NCBI RefSeq assembly: GCF_030817215.1
Contig: NZ_JAUSZA010000001.1
Span: forward strand, 5,802,501 to 5,866,500
Reading direction: 5' to 3'
Length of the DNA stretch: 64,000 nucleotides
From: Paenibacillus sp. V4I3
Lineage (GTDB): Bacteria > Bacillota > Bacilli > Paenibacillales > NBRC-103111
Shown: piece by piece, positions 16,866 through 26,372 of the stretch
Numbering within the stretch: position 1 is the first letter of the stretch
Layout of the letters: the number at the start of each line of letters is the position of its first letter
Notes under the pieces: model-generated
Seen by the model: only the letters and a program-made list of their open reading frames with translations
Database searches by the model: none
What the model was told of the DNA's origin: nothing
Program-made: the position numbers and the translations under genes

Positions 16866-17786
16866 TCAGGAAGGACGCACTGTTTCCTTTGGCGGCGTTT
16901 TGGGCGTCGCTTTTGGAGTCGGCTTCGGGCTTGTCTTACCCCCATCTTTGTTCGAATCGGGTGTAGGACTTGGTGAATTGCCCCCCGCCTTCTGACCGGA
17001 TGCGTTGTTAGCTTCATTTTTGGACTCTTCATTCGGTTCGAAAGGAGCGTGATACTCTACTTCTAGCATTTTGATAACACCACTCGTAATATGATCTTCT
17101 TGTAAGCTTGCTATATAGGCAGGCAGATTGTCAATTTTCTCTGGTAAATAGGCAATCGTTGTATACACTTCGAATTGAGATCTTGTATACAGTTTGATCT
17201 TGTCAGGGTATGGTTCCGACGGGTCCGGTTTAATTTCGGATATGTCAGAAAGCGCACTCTCCGGGATTTCACCAAGCACTTTACAAAGTGCGGCCTTGTT
17301 CGGATCTCCGTCTGTCCACCCTGTCAAAATAGGCATGTCCAAAGGAATGCTTCCTGCAGAAAGCTGCACGACAGCGCCATCAGCTAGCACAGCCTGCTTC
17401 TTACCATCTGCTCCAATTTGGAACGCCACTTTAGGGAATTCTTCCACAATAATACGGATAATGCCTGGAAAATGCTTCTTCACGACTGCCGTTTTGATCA
17501 TGGGCATCTTGGCAATGCGCTGCTGGGTAGCCTGTGAGCTAACGGCAAAGAAACGATCACCAACCGCAATTTGACTAGCTTGTCCAATTACTTCGGATGC
17601 CATAAGTTCATTTCCTTCAACTTCAATGGCACTAATTCGGCTAAGGGATGATTGAAAAAACAAAATAATAAGAACTGTGATGAAAAAAACGAATAAGAAA
17701 ATGAGCAGCTTCCGATTTGTACGCGCACGCGGCTTAGGGACAGGCAGAGTGGGTACTTTGCGGTCTTCAGACAAAATGGGCACCAC
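16866..17786 (-). CDS. divIB: Cell division protein DivIB/FtsQ
   Basis: Bitopic divisome protein partnering FtsL and DivIC. A cytoplasmic basic N terminus is followed by one helix (about 27-46), the extracellular POTRA domain beginning ISAIEVEGNELM, and the beta domain. The C terminus from about 255 is a low-complexity tail rich in P, T, K and S, longer than I expect for Bacillus. The start is uncertain: two adjacent GTG codons (17786, 17783) overlap the AGGTGG SD, whereas a TTG at 17774 lies seven bases after it. No ylxW, ylxX or sbp homologue separates it from ftsA, unlike B. subtilis. Confidence 0.87.
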   Translation of the reverse strand: MVPILSEDRKVPTLPVPKPRARTNRKLLIFLFVFFITVLIILFFQSSLSRISAIEVEGNELMASEVIGQASQIAVGDRFFAVSSQATQQRIAKMPMIKTAVVKKHFPGIIRIIVEEFPKVAFQIGADGKKQAVLADGAVVQLSAGSIPLDMPILTGWTDGDPNKAALCKVLGEIPESALSDISEIKPDPSEPYPDKIKLYTRSQFEVYTTIAYLPEKIDNLPAYIASLQEDHITSGVIKMLEVEYHAPFEPNEESKNEANNASGQKAGGNSPSPTPDSNKDGGKTSPKPTPKATPKTPPKETVRPS

Positions 17787-17871
17787 CTATTATTTGTGTA
17801 TGACAAACAAATGAAAACCGTGTATCCCCACCTGCAAGCAGGAAGGGATCCGCGGAAGTCATTCAAACATT

Positions 17872-19140
17872 CTACTCGCTTGGAACGGGTGATTGGCGAT
17901 GCACGGAGGCTCCCAGCATGGAAAGCATATGTTCAATTCTATCATAGCCTCTATCAATATGATGAATTTGCTCAACGATCGTTGTGCCATGCGCAGCCAG
18001 ACCGGCAATGACAAGCGCTGCACCGGCTCGCAAATCAGTCGCTTCAACCGTAGCTCCATATAACCTCGGAACCCCTCGGATAAAGGCTGAGCTCATATCT
18101 ACACGGATATCCGCTCCCATACGGGAAAGTTCATCAACGTGCTTAAATCTACCTTCGAATATCGTTTCTTTCATTACGCTTAGTCCATCTGCTAGAGATA
18201 ACAGCACCATAACTTGGGATTGAAGATCCGTTGGAAAGGACGGATGCGGTGAAGTAACAATACGTTCGACCGCCTTCGGTCTTGTTGGACAGCTTACATG
18301 TATTATATCACCGTCCGTGATGATTTGAACACCTGCGCGCTTAAGGACATGAATGACCGAGGTTAGATGAGCAGGGTTCACCTTTTCCAACGTAATGTTC
18401 CCTTTAGTCGCAGCTGCTGCAACAAGGAATGTTCCTGCTACAATGCGATCGGGTATGATGCGATATGCACAAGGAGATAATGACTCCACTCCGCGAATCG
18501 TTATGGTGTCCGTACCTGCGCCAATAACATCGGCGCCCATCGCGTTCAGGAAGTTTTGCAAATCCTGAATCTCAGGTTCACGGGCAGCGTTGTAAATCGT
18601 TGTGATGCCTTCTGCTTTGACAGCAGCCATCATAATATTTTCCGTAGCTCCAACACTTGGGAAGTCTAGCACAATCTCGCTGCCGTACAGAGAATCTGCC
18701 GTGCAAACAATTTTATTGGCGCATTCTTCAATGTTGGCCCCGAGAGCCTGCAAACCTTTAAGGTGCAAATCGATTTTACGTTCACCGATCGCGCAGCCAC
18801 CCGGTTGATATACCGTAACACTGCCGAATCTAGCGAGTAGCGGACCCATTAGAAAGATGGAGGAACGCATCTGCCCCATTAATTCTTCTGGGATATGAGA
18901 GGAATGAGCTGTGGATGTTGTGATAGATACCGTATCCCCTTGCTGCTCAGCACGACAGCCCAGCGCGCGAAGAATGCGCAGCATGGTGTCGATATCGAGC
19001 AAATTAGGAACATTATGCAGAGTATGAGTGCCGCTAGCCAGGATGCAGGCTGCTAAAATTGGTAATGCGGCGTTTTTCGCGCCGTGTATCTGGATGGCTC
19101 CCGTAAGAGGTCTTCCACCTTCGATAACGAGCTTCTCCAA
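17872..19140 (-). CDS. murA: UDP-N-acetylglucosamine 1-carboxyvinyltransferase MurA
   Basis: First committed step of peptidoglycan synthesis: transfers enolpyruvate from PEP to UDP-GlcNAc. The 422-residue two-lobed protein shows GAKNAALPI near 20, the active-site cysteine C116 in PGGCAIGERKIDLH (the fosfomycin target; cysteine rather than resistant aspartate), and the family's DLRAGAALVIAGL near the C terminus. The start is TTG at 19140 with GGAGGT six bases before. It lies in the dcw cluster between murB and divIB, 15 bp from murB. Confidence 0.95.
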   Translation of the reverse strand: MEKLVIEGGRPLTGAIQIHGAKNAALPILAACILASGTHTLHNVPNLLDIDTMLRILRALGCRAEQQGDTVSITTSTAHSSHIPEELMGQMRSSIFLMGPLLARFGSVTVYQPGGCAIGERKIDLHLKGLQALGANIEECANKIVCTADSLYGSEIVLDFPSVGATENIMMAAVKAEGITTIYNAAREPEIQDLQNFLNAMGADVIGAGTDTITIRGVESLSPCAYRIIPDRIVAGTFLVAAAATKGNITLEKVNPAHLTSVIHVLKRAGVQIITDGDIIHVSCPTRPKAVERIVTSPHPSFPTDLQSQVMVLLSLADGLSVMKETIFEGRFKHVDELSRMGADIRVDMSSAFIRGVPRLYGATVEATDLRAGAALVIAGLAAHGTTIVEQIHHIDRGYDRIEHMLSMLGASVHRQSPVPSE

Positions 19141-19155
19141 AGTTCCACCTCCGAT

Positions 19156-20061
19156 TTACCTCTCACCCAACATCAGAACTTCCGGTACTAGCGATATGCC
19201 GTACTGTTTCTGTACGATTAGCTGTACCTCGCCTATGAGAGTAAGAACGTCCTCGGCTGTAGCATCTCCGGTATTAACAATGAAATTGGCGTGAAGCGTA
19301 GAGATTTCCGCTCCACCGACACGTTTGCCTTTCAGGCCGGCATCTTCGATAAGCTTAGCTGCGAATCCCCCTTCGGGGTTGCGGAATACACTTCCTGCGC
19401 AAGCTAATTGGCCGGGTTGAGTACGCCGACGCCGATCGCGGTAAGCCGCCATAGCACCGGCAATTTCTTTGCGCTCTCCAACCTGTAATTCAAAGACAGC
19501 TTCCGTTACAATGCCGGGCAATGTTTGCAGAATGGAATGTCGATAGGCATACCGCAAATCCTCCGCCTGCATAGTGACCAATTCCCCTGTGTCCAGGATG
19601 ACTTCAGCCTGCTTGAGTATGCGTGACACATCGGACCCATGAGCCCCTGCATTCATGTAGACGGCGCCTCCCACAGAACCGGGAATGCCAGAAGCAAACT
19701 CCAGTCCGGTTAAACCCTCTTTGGCCGCTAGTACGGACAATTTAATGAACGAATAGGAACCACCTGCGTAGACCATCGCACCATCAAAGCGAAGCGTTTC
19801 TAACGCATTGCCAAGTTTAATAACGACCCCTCTAATGCCTTTATCACTTACAAGCAGATTGGATCCTCTTCCGATGACCGTCCATGGAACACCGCGTTCA
19901 TATAGAAATAGGATGGCAGCAGCTACCTGCTCTTTCGTTTGGGGGATAACGAGGCAATCAGCCGGACCGCCGATTTTCCATGTCGTGTAAGGGGCTAGTC
20001 GTTCATTCGTTCGAATCTCGCCAATATTTGCTGCCTGTAAGTCGGATATTAACTGTTGCAT
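19156..20061 (-). CDS. murB: UDP-N-acetylenolpyruvoylglucosamine reductase MurB
   Basis: FAD/NADPH enzyme that reduces the MurA product to UDP-MurNAc. The FAD-binding domain shows TTWKIGGPAD, IGRGSNLLVSDKG and the GIPGSVGGAVYMNAGA segment; the catalytic serine motif is AGSVFRNP near 220 and the C-terminal catalytic region has HANFIVN. At 301 residues it is the short type II form of Firmicutes. GGAGG precedes the ATG. A 204-bp spacer separates it from murG upstream, and murA follows directly. Confidence 0.95.
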   Translation of the reverse strand: MQQLISDLQAANIGEIRTNERLAPYTTWKIGGPADCLVIPQTKEQVAAAILFLYERGVPWTVIGRGSNLLVSDKGIRGVVIKLGNALETLRFDGAMVYAGGSYSFIKLSVLAAKEGLTGLEFASGIPGSVGGAVYMNAGAHGSDVSRILKQAEVILDTGELVTMQAEDLRYAYRHSILQTLPGIVTEAVFELQVGERKEIAGAMAAYRDRRRRTQPGQLACAGSVFRNPEGGFAAKLIEDAGLKGKRVGGAEISTLHANFIVNTGDATAEDVLTLIGEVQLIVQKQYGISLVPEVLMLGER

Positions 20062-20265
20062 GGGAAAACCTCCTTCACAGAACGTAGGGCGAAATTATCT
20101 TGAAAAGCAGCTTCAAGCTTCATAATTTCATAATACGGACCGAGTCGAAGATGGCCGGTCTTCGTTGTTTGGCGCCATATTAAGCCTTAGGTGTCTGTCA
20201 CGGTTATAGTGTAGTTTATGTAAGATCGGATAGAGTGTGACAATCGCCAATTCGGTTTAGCAAAA

Positions 20266-21336
20266 TCAAGTCGATAAGCTATAGGTTTCAATCAGTTTTA
20301 CGATCGATGCAACTGCATCGCTTTCTTTGCGTGATTGCATCGCTGCCTTGTGGGCCTCTCGATTTGCATGAAGAGCCTCCACACGCTCTGCGAGCGTATC
20401 GGCTGTTAAAGCATCTTCTTGTAGAACGTCCGCGTAGCCAGCTTTCTGAAATGACTCCGCATTTAGAATCTGGTCTCCTCGACTTGCCTGCAGCGATAAA
20501 GGAATAAGCAGCATCGGCTTTTCCATGACTAAAAATTCATAAATAGATGTGGCACCAGCCCGGGAAATAACAAGCTCTGTCATGGCCAAAATATCTGGGA
20601 GCTCCTCATTTAAATATTCAAATTGTTTATACCCCCGGGTATTGGCAAGCTCTGACGCAATATTGCCTTTCCCGCATAGGTGTACGATCTGAAACTGAGC
20701 TAGTAATCGCCTTAGGTTGCCTCTGACGGCTTGGTTTATCACTTGCGAGCCTAGGCTGCCGCCCATCACCAAAATGACTGGTTTCTGCGTATGAAAATCA
20801 CAAAGCTGGTAAGCGCGAGACGCTTTACCACTGAGAATGTGTTCACGAATCGGTAAACCTGTCAGCTCTGCCTTGTCTCTTTGAACATGCTGTAAGGACT
20901 CCGGAAAGGTAACGCAAACCTTGGTTGCAAAAGGAATTGAAATTTTGTTCGCAAGGCCTGGCGTTATATCCGACTCATGAATAATCACCGGAATCTTGTT
21001 CATTCGACTGCCAAGAACGACCGGGACGGAAACGAACCCGCCCTTCGAAAAGACGATGGCGGGCTTCAAACGACGGAGCAATCTATAAGACTCATAGACG
21101 CCTTTCATCACTTTGAAAGGGTCTTTGAAATTTTTCAGATCAAAATATCGACGTAATTTTCCAGACGAAATCGAATAAAAAGGTACCCCTTCGCGTTCAA
21201 TGATGTCTTTCTCGATGCCCGTAGCTGAACCTATGTATTTAATTTCCCAACCTAACTGCGCAAGCTTGTGCATCAGCGCTATGTTAGGTGTAACATGTCC
21301 TGCGGAGCCTCCTCCGGTAAAGACAATCGTTTTCAT
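20266..21336 (-). CDS. murG: UDP-GlcNAc:undecaprenyl-PP-MurNAc-pentapeptide transferase MurG
   Basis: Peripheral membrane GT28 glycosyltransferase making lipid II from lipid I. Motifs in the 356-residue product: TGGGSAGHVTPN at the N terminus, FSKGGFVSVP near 97, IIHESDITPGLAN, VMGGSLGSQ near 192, and the UDP-GlcNAc site SRAGATSIYEF near 262. The SD GAGGT precedes the ATG at 21336. Overlap is absent but only 7 bp separate it from spoVE. Confidence 0.96.
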   Translation of the reverse strand: MKTIVFTGGGSAGHVTPNIALMHKLAQLGWEIKYIGSATGIEKDIIEREGVPFYSISSGKLRRYFDLKNFKDPFKVMKGVYESYRLLRRLKPAIVFSKGGFVSVPVVLGSRMNKIPVIIHESDITPGLANKISIPFATKVCVTFPESLQHVQRDKAELTGLPIREHILSGKASRAYQLCDFHTQKPVILVMGGSLGSQVINQAVRGNLRRLLAQFQIVHLCGKGNIASELANTRGYKQFEYLNEELPDILAMTELVISRAGATSIYEFLVMEKPMLLIPLSLQASRGDQILNAESFQKAGYADVLQEDALTADTLAERVEALHANREAHKAAMQSRKESDAVASIVKLIETYSLST

Positions 21337-21343
21337 TCCCCTG

Positions 21344-22441
21344 TCACCTCGAATAGCGGGATATATTGAGCAGGATGCCGACCGATGTCAGCATAAGCGT
21401 CAATGAAGACCCTCCTGCACTTATGAATGGTAAAGTAATGCCGGTTACCGGGAACATCCCAATAACAACACCTATATTAATAATGACTTGAACGGCAATC
21501 ATACCGATAATGCCTACAGCGATCAAACTGGCAAACGTATCCGGTGCTGTAATAGCTGCCCGCATTCCGCGCCATACAAGAATCGTAAAGAGCAGCAGTA
21601 CAAGCGTACCGCCGATAAATCCAAGTTCCTCAGCAATAATGGAGAAAATGAAGTCAGTTTGCGGCTCTGGCAAATAGCTGTACTTCTGGCGGCTCATACC
21701 TAGACCAAGCCCTACAAGACCTCCAGGTCCAATAGCATAGAGCGATTGAATCGACTGATAACCTGCACCTAAGGGGTCCTGCCATGGATCCAAGAATGCT
21801 GTAATTCGCTTCAAACGGTATGGGGCGGCAATGACGAGCCCGATAAAACCCGCAACTCCTATCATACCCAGATACGAGAGATGAAGCAATCTCGCCCCTG
21901 ATGTGTAGATAATGAGCAGCGAGGCTCCGACGAGAACGGCACCTGTTCCAAGGTCAGGCTGCAGCATAATGAGACCGAACGCTAAGCCCATGATACCAAG
22001 CGGTGGCAATAAGCCTTTTCTGAATAATGTTATTTTCGCTTGGTTTTCGGATAACATGTTGGATAGATAGAGAATCATCCCAATTTTCATAAATTCGGAC
22101 GGCTGAATACCAAAGGCACCTATACCTAACCAGCTTCTAGCCCCACCACGAACAACCCCGATGCCGGGAATCAGAACGATAATCAACATGGCAAAGCAAA
22201 TAAAAAGCGCTACTCGGGCAAACCTTTTCCAAACTAAATAATCAACATTCATCGTAAAAAACATGGCGATAACACCCAAAACAGCAAATATAAATTGACG
22301 TTTCAAGTAGTACAGGGAGTCGCCAAATTCGCGAAACGCAAGAACACTGCTCGCGCTGTAAACCATAATAACGCCAATTGTCAAAAGCAACAAGGTTGGA
22401 ACAATAATCCAAATGTCAGGAGCGGACCGTGCTTTACCCAT
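21344..22441 (-). CDS. spoVE: SEDS-family peptidoglycan glycosyltransferase, SpoVE/FtsW
   Basis: Ten-helix SEDS polymerase partnering a class B penicillin-binding protein. Motifs GIGAFGIQPSEFMK, LQPDLGTG and PEPQTDFIFSIIAEELG are present. The position between murD and murG, and the neighbour spoVD, match B. subtilis spoVE, which builds spore cortex; as no other SEDS gene is in the window, a role in vegetative division cannot be excluded. The frame is open 11 codons upstream, but the ATG at 22441 has GAGGT at good distance and yields 365 residues. Confidence 0.88.
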   Translation of the reverse strand: MGKARSAPDIWIIVPTLLLLTIGVIMVYSASSVLAFREFGDSLYYLKRQFIFAVLGVIAMFFTMNVDYLVWKRFARVALFICFAMLIIVLIPGIGVVRGGARSWLGIGAFGIQPSEFMKIGMILYLSNMLSENQAKITLFRKGLLPPLGIMGLAFGLIMLQPDLGTGAVLVGASLLIIYTSGARLLHLSYLGMIGVAGFIGLVIAAPYRLKRITAFLDPWQDPLGAGYQSIQSLYAIGPGGLVGLGLGMSRQKYSYLPEPQTDFIFSIIAEELGFIGGTLVLLLFTILVWRGMRAAITAPDTFASLIAVGIIGMIAVQVIINIGVVIGMFPVTGITLPFISAGGSSLTLMLTSVGILLNISRYSR

Positions 22442-22540
22442 AACAGACACCTCTTCGTGTGTTGTGGGCGTCATCCATGATACATACCAACAAGCAGCGA
22501 CAGTATCGCCAACCAGACAGCATATGTGGATAAGCCCTAT

Positions 22541-23935
22541 TTAAAGGTTATGCACGGACTCCTTAAACATGCGTCCCCTGTCCTCATAGGAGGGGAACAT
22601 ATCCCAGCTTGCACAAGCAGGTGAAAGTAAAACAATATCTCCAGGTTCACTCATTTGCCAGGCTAGCTGAACGGCTTGCGACACCGCGTCCGCTGCATCC
22701 TTAGCAGTATCGACGGTTTGAATGCGGCTAATCCCTGCCAACTCGGCAATATGCGTAATTTTCTCTTTCGTTTGACCTAAGGTAACGATACCTTTAATCC
22801 GCTCCCGGAAAGTAGGCAGAAGTTCCATATAATCCGACCCTCGATCCAAACCTCCTGCAATCAGAACAACACGTTGGTTGAACGCCTCAATCGACTTTAT
22901 GGAAGCCGCTGCATTCGTTGCTTTGGAATTGTTATAGAAGGTCACTTCCTTCAGCTCTCTAACGAGCTCCAGACGGTGTTCTACGCCTTGGAAGCTCCTT
23001 AGCACATCTGATATGGCATCTAGCTGAACACCCGCAGTAATGGCTGCTGCCGCCGCTGCTAGCGCGTTCTCGACGTTAAAGCTGCCCGGGATCCTCATTT
23101 CACTTGCCGGCATAATTGGCTGCACTTGGCCTAGCCCGTTTGCGTAAACAATAACCTCAGTCTCTACATCGAAGTAGACGCCAAGAGCGAGCTTCTCTTT
23201 CATAGAAAAAGGGAACAGTTTAGCCTTCAGACTAGGAATTATAGACTGACACACCTCATCATCCCAATTCAGGATGGCCGTATCTTCTTCGGTTTGATTC
23301 GCAAATAATTTAGCTTTCGAAGCGATATAGTCATCCATTGAACCATGATAATCCAGATGAGTTTCGTACACATTTAACAAAAGTGCAATCGTTGGTCGGA
23401 ACGAAGTCGTTCCTTTCAGTTGAAAGCTGCTGAGCTCAACAACCATCCAATTATCAGCTGTAACTTCAGGCACAGCCTCGGTTAACGCTCGCCCAATATT
23501 ACCCGCTACAACGGGAGATAAACCAGCTGCGTCCAGCATTAAACCAATTAATGTTGTCGTTGTGGTCTTGCCATTCGAACCTGTTATGCCAATTATTGGT
23601 GCTTCACAGAATTGATAAGCAACCTCAACCTCAGTCACGACTTCGATTCCCAGCTCTTCTGCTTTGCGAATCGGCTCTACCGTATACGGAATTCCCGGGT
23701 TTTTCACAACGAGAGAAACGCCCGCATGCACCAAGGACTCCGGGTGAAAGCCGCATACAACAGAAATACCCAGAGCCTCTAATTCGTCGGCTTCAGGGCA
23801 TGCGCTTCGCTCTTTTTTGTCGTTGACCGTGACCAAGGCTCCTTTTTGATGAAAAAGCTTAGCCGCAGCGACACCGCTGCGAGCCAAGCCCAAAATAATC
23901 ACTTCAAGTCCACGATAATCCCGCGGATGCTTCAT
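22541..23935 (-). CDS. murD: UDP-MurNAc-L-alanine:D-glutamate ligase MurD
   Basis: ATP-dependent cytoplasmic ligase adding D-glutamate. The 464-residue product has an N-terminal Rossmann domain (ILGLARSGVAAA), the P-loop GITGSNGKTTTT near 115, the central-domain HLDYHG near 192 and the C-terminal SPACASWDMF. The usual NDSKATN loop reads NNSKATN, and the usual N-x-T-P before HLDYHG reads NVYET, both worth noting. SD GAGGTG; it begins 3 bp after the mraY stop. Confidence 0.95.
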   Translation of the reverse strand: MKHPRDYRGLEVIILGLARSGVAAAKLFHQKGALVTVNDKKERSACPEADELEALGISVVCGFHPESLVHAGVSLVVKNPGIPYTVEPIRKAEELGIEVVTEVEVAYQFCEAPIIGITGSNGKTTTTTLIGLMLDAAGLSPVVAGNIGRALTEAVPEVTADNWMVVELSSFQLKGTTSFRPTIALLLNVYETHLDYHGSMDDYIASKAKLFANQTEEDTAILNWDDEVCQSIIPSLKAKLFPFSMKEKLALGVYFDVETEVIVYANGLGQVQPIMPASEMRIPGSFNVENALAAAAAAITAGVQLDAISDVLRSFQGVEHRLELVRELKEVTFYNNSKATNAAASIKSIEAFNQRVVLIAGGLDRGSDYMELLPTFRERIKGIVTLGQTKEKITHIAELAGISRIQTVDTAKDAADAVSQAVQLAWQMSEPGDIVLLSPACASWDMFPSYEDRGRMFKESVHNL

Positions 23936-23938
23936 GCT

Positions 23939-24898
23939 CTACAACACCTCATTCATATATAATCCGAGTACAGCAAGTACGAGACCTACGACCCAGAATG
24001 TGATAACAACACGCCATTCCGACCAACCAACCAATTCGAAGTGGTGGTGGATCGGACTCATTTTGAAAACACGCTTACCTCTTGTCTTGAAAGAAACAAC
24101 TTGAATCACAACAGAAAGAATTTCAACCAAGAACACTCCGCCAACAATGGCAAGCAGCAGCTCCGCTTTCGTTAAAATGGCAACAGCCACAAGGCCGCCA
24201 CCAATCCCGAGCGATCCTGTGTCACCCATAAATACTTTGGCTGGATGCGCATTAAAAACGAGAAAACCGAGTACGGCACCAACCATGGCTGCCGAAAAAA
24301 TAGCCGCTTCCGGCTGTGTATTATTCATAGCAATAACGGTATAAGCACCAAATGCAATGGCACTTGTCCCTGCAAGCAGTCCATCAAGACCATCTGTAAA
24401 ATTCACCGCATTCGATGCACCCAACATCAGAATTGCCATTAACGGGAAGTACAACCAGCCTGGGTTGAAGTGGAACGCCACAAATGGAATATATAAGTCC
24501 GTGCTATGTCCTTGCATGACAAGCAGGTAACAAACGATGGCGGAGATCAAGAGCTGACCGAACAGCTTTTGTTTCGCTGTTAGACCGAGTGAGCGCTTGA
24601 AAATAATTTTGATATAATCGTCGAGAAAGCCAACTAATCCATAGCCTAAAGAGGCTATTAACAGGATTAGAAGATCCGTATTTTTATCGGCAAAACGAAG
24701 CGTAGCAAGGGCCAGCGCGAGTAAAATGATGATTCCGCCCATGGTCGGTGTCCCTTGTTTTTTCAGATGCCCTTGCGGGCCATCCTCACGTATTTGCTGC
24801 CCGAATTTCATACGCCGCAAAATGGGTATAAAAAGCGGTCCCATAATAAGCGCAAGCACAAAAGCTACGCCCATCGTTAATAAAATTGCGTTTTCCAC
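23939..24898 (-). CDS. mraY: Phospho-MurNAc-pentapeptide transferase MraY
   Basis: Polytopic membrane enzyme forming lipid I on undecaprenyl phosphate. About ten hydrophobic helices; the conserved GTPTMGG loop near 49, the aspartates in GFLDDYIK near 90, NFTDGLDGLLAG near 165, FMGDTGSLGIGG near 222 and the histidine cluster SPIHHHFE near 280 are present. The start is GTG at 24898 with an SD GGGGG. It is followed by murD after 3 bp. Confidence 0.96.
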   Translation of the reverse strand: MENAILLTMGVAFVLALIMGPLFIPILRRMKFGQQIREDGPQGHLKKQGTPTMGGIIILLALALATLRFADKNTDLLILLIASLGYGLVGFLDDYIKIIFKRSLGLTAKQKLFGQLLISAIVCYLLVMQGHSTDLYIPFVAFHFNPGWLYFPLMAILMLGASNAVNFTDGLDGLLAGTSAIAFGAYTVIAMNNTQPEAAIFSAAMVGAVLGFLVFNAHPAKVFMGDTGSLGIGGGLVAVAILTKAELLLAIVGGVFLVEILSVVIQVVSFKTRGKRVFKMSPIHHHFELVGWSEWRVVITFWVVGLVLAVLGLYMNEVL

Positions 24899-24974
24899 GT
24901 TGGTTCCCCCTGCTCGTTTTCGTCTTTCGAAAACGATCTACTGTTTCATCCTATAATTAATAACAAAACGCCAT

Positions 24975-26372
24975 CTAGGCGAGTAAGGCATTAACCACAT
25001 GCTCGAGACGCATGCCTCGCGATCCTTTTACGAGCACAAGGTCATCGGATCGGACCTCAGCCCCGAGCTCTGCCGCGAGCCGCTCTTTGTCATCGAAGGC
25101 GCGCACGCACGCCTTCGGGAACCGATCAGCCGCTTCATCCGCGATGAAGCGGCCAAGACGGCCGAACGTGAAGACGTAGTCTACACGTTCTGGAGACAGC
25201 ATCGCACCAATGCCGCGATGGAACTGCTCTTCGTGCTCGCCAAGCTCCAGCATGTCGCCGAGCACGAGGAACTTGCGACCGAAGCCGCGCAGCTGCTCGG
25301 TCAAATCGATCGCAGCCCGCATGGATGCCGGGCTGGCGTTATACGCATCGTTAAGCACAGTCAGCCCTGAGGCTGCTGTCAGCTTCTCGATGCGCATGCT
25401 TGTCATCTGCAGTGAGCGAAGCCCCGCTGCAATTCCCTCAGGCGAGACGCCGAAGGCTTCGCCGATGGCAATGGCTGCTAACGCATTAATCACATTATGC
25501 GTGCCGAGCAAGGGAATGAACATTTCCGGGTAACCCGGTGAATTGATCTGGAAGTACGCCCCGTCCGCATCCATCCGGATGTCGGTCGGGAACAGATCAT
25601 TGCCCGTGCCGCTGCCAAAGCGGATACGGCGCAGCCCTTCTGGCAGGCCTCGCTCCGCGAGGGCCTGTTCAATCAGTGGCTCGTCGCCGTTGTAGATGAA
25701 TAGCCCACCGCTCGGCATTCCGCTAACGATCTCGGCCTTAGCCCGAGCAATTTCATCCCGCGAGCCAAGCTGAAGCATGTGCGATTCGCCAATCATCGTA
25801 ATGATCGACGCTTCCGGCTCGGCCAGATTGGATAGCAGCTCGATTTCGCCACGTCCACTCATCCCCATCTCGACAACGGCGAATTCCGTAGTCTCTTCAA
25901 GCTCAAGCAGCGTGAGCGGTAAACCAATATGATTATTCAGGTTTCCCTTTGTTTTATGCACTTGAAACGTACTGCCCAATACGGCCGCAACTAAATCTTT
26001 GGTCGTCGTTTTGCCATTACTCCCCGTGATACCAATAATGCGAACCGGCAGCTGCTTGCGGTAAGACTTAGCTAACTGCTGCAGGGCTATTAGCGTATCC
26101 TTGACGCGAATGATCGGCATGCCTTCTGGGGGGTGAGGATGGTCATCTTGCCATAATGCAGCCGCAGCACCCTTGCTGTAAGCCTCTGAGGCATAAGCGT
26201 GACCATCGAAATGATCCCCGATCAGCGGCACAAACAAACTTCCCGGTCGTATTGTACGCGTGTCGGTAGATATGCCTATTATTGGAATGTGCCTTTCAGC
26301 TGACGTCGAGGTCACCAGCACACTTTCAACGCCTAGCATGTCTGTCATTTGTTCCAACGTGCGCTCTATCAT
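24975..26372 (-). CDS. murF: UDP-MurNAc-tripeptide:D-alanyl-D-alanine ligase MurF
   Basis: Completes the cytoplasmic pentapeptide by adding D-Ala-D-Ala. The 465-residue protein has the P-loop GITGSNGKTTTK near 115, KGNLNNHIGLP, VVEMGMSGRGEI and the C-terminal NDAYNASPASM and GDMLELG. The usual NIGEAH motif reads MIGESH. The ATG at 26372 overlaps the murE stop by four bases, implying coupling. The stretch from about 25,000 to 25,700 is clearly richer in G+C than neighbouring genes and uses many GCG, CGC and GAG codons. Confidence 0.95.
   Translation of the reverse strand: MIERTLEQMTDMLGVESVLVTSTSAERHIPIIGISTDTRTIRPGSLFVPLIGDHFDGHAYASEAYSKGAAAALWQDDHPHPPEGMPIIRVKDTLIALQQLAKSYRKQLPVRIIGITGSNGKTTTKDLVAAVLGSTFQVHKTKGNLNNHIGLPLTLLELEETTEFAVVEMGMSGRGEIELLSNLAEPEASIITMIGESHMLQLGSRDEIARAKAEIVSGMPSGGLFIYNGDEPLIEQALAERGLPEGLRRIRFGSGTGNDLFPTDIRMDADGAYFQINSPGYPEMFIPLLGTHNVINALAAIAIGEAFGVSPEGIAAGLRSLQMTSMRIEKLTAASGLTVLNDAYNASPASMRAAIDLTEQLRGFGRKFLVLGDMLELGEHEEQFHRGIGAMLSPERVDYVFTFGRLGRFIADEAADRFPKACVRAFDDKERLAAELGAEVRSDDLVLVKGSRGMRLEHVVNALLA

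Noticed and set aside
20062..20265. Hairpin GAAGA/TCTTC and possible promoter in the murG-murB spacer.
   Set aside because: The stem is only five pairs and no hexamer pair has good spacing; no supported feature.
25000..25370. A 123-codon plus-strand open frame opposite murF.
   Set aside because: High G+C makes antisense frames open; it has no SD and mirrors the codon structure of murF.
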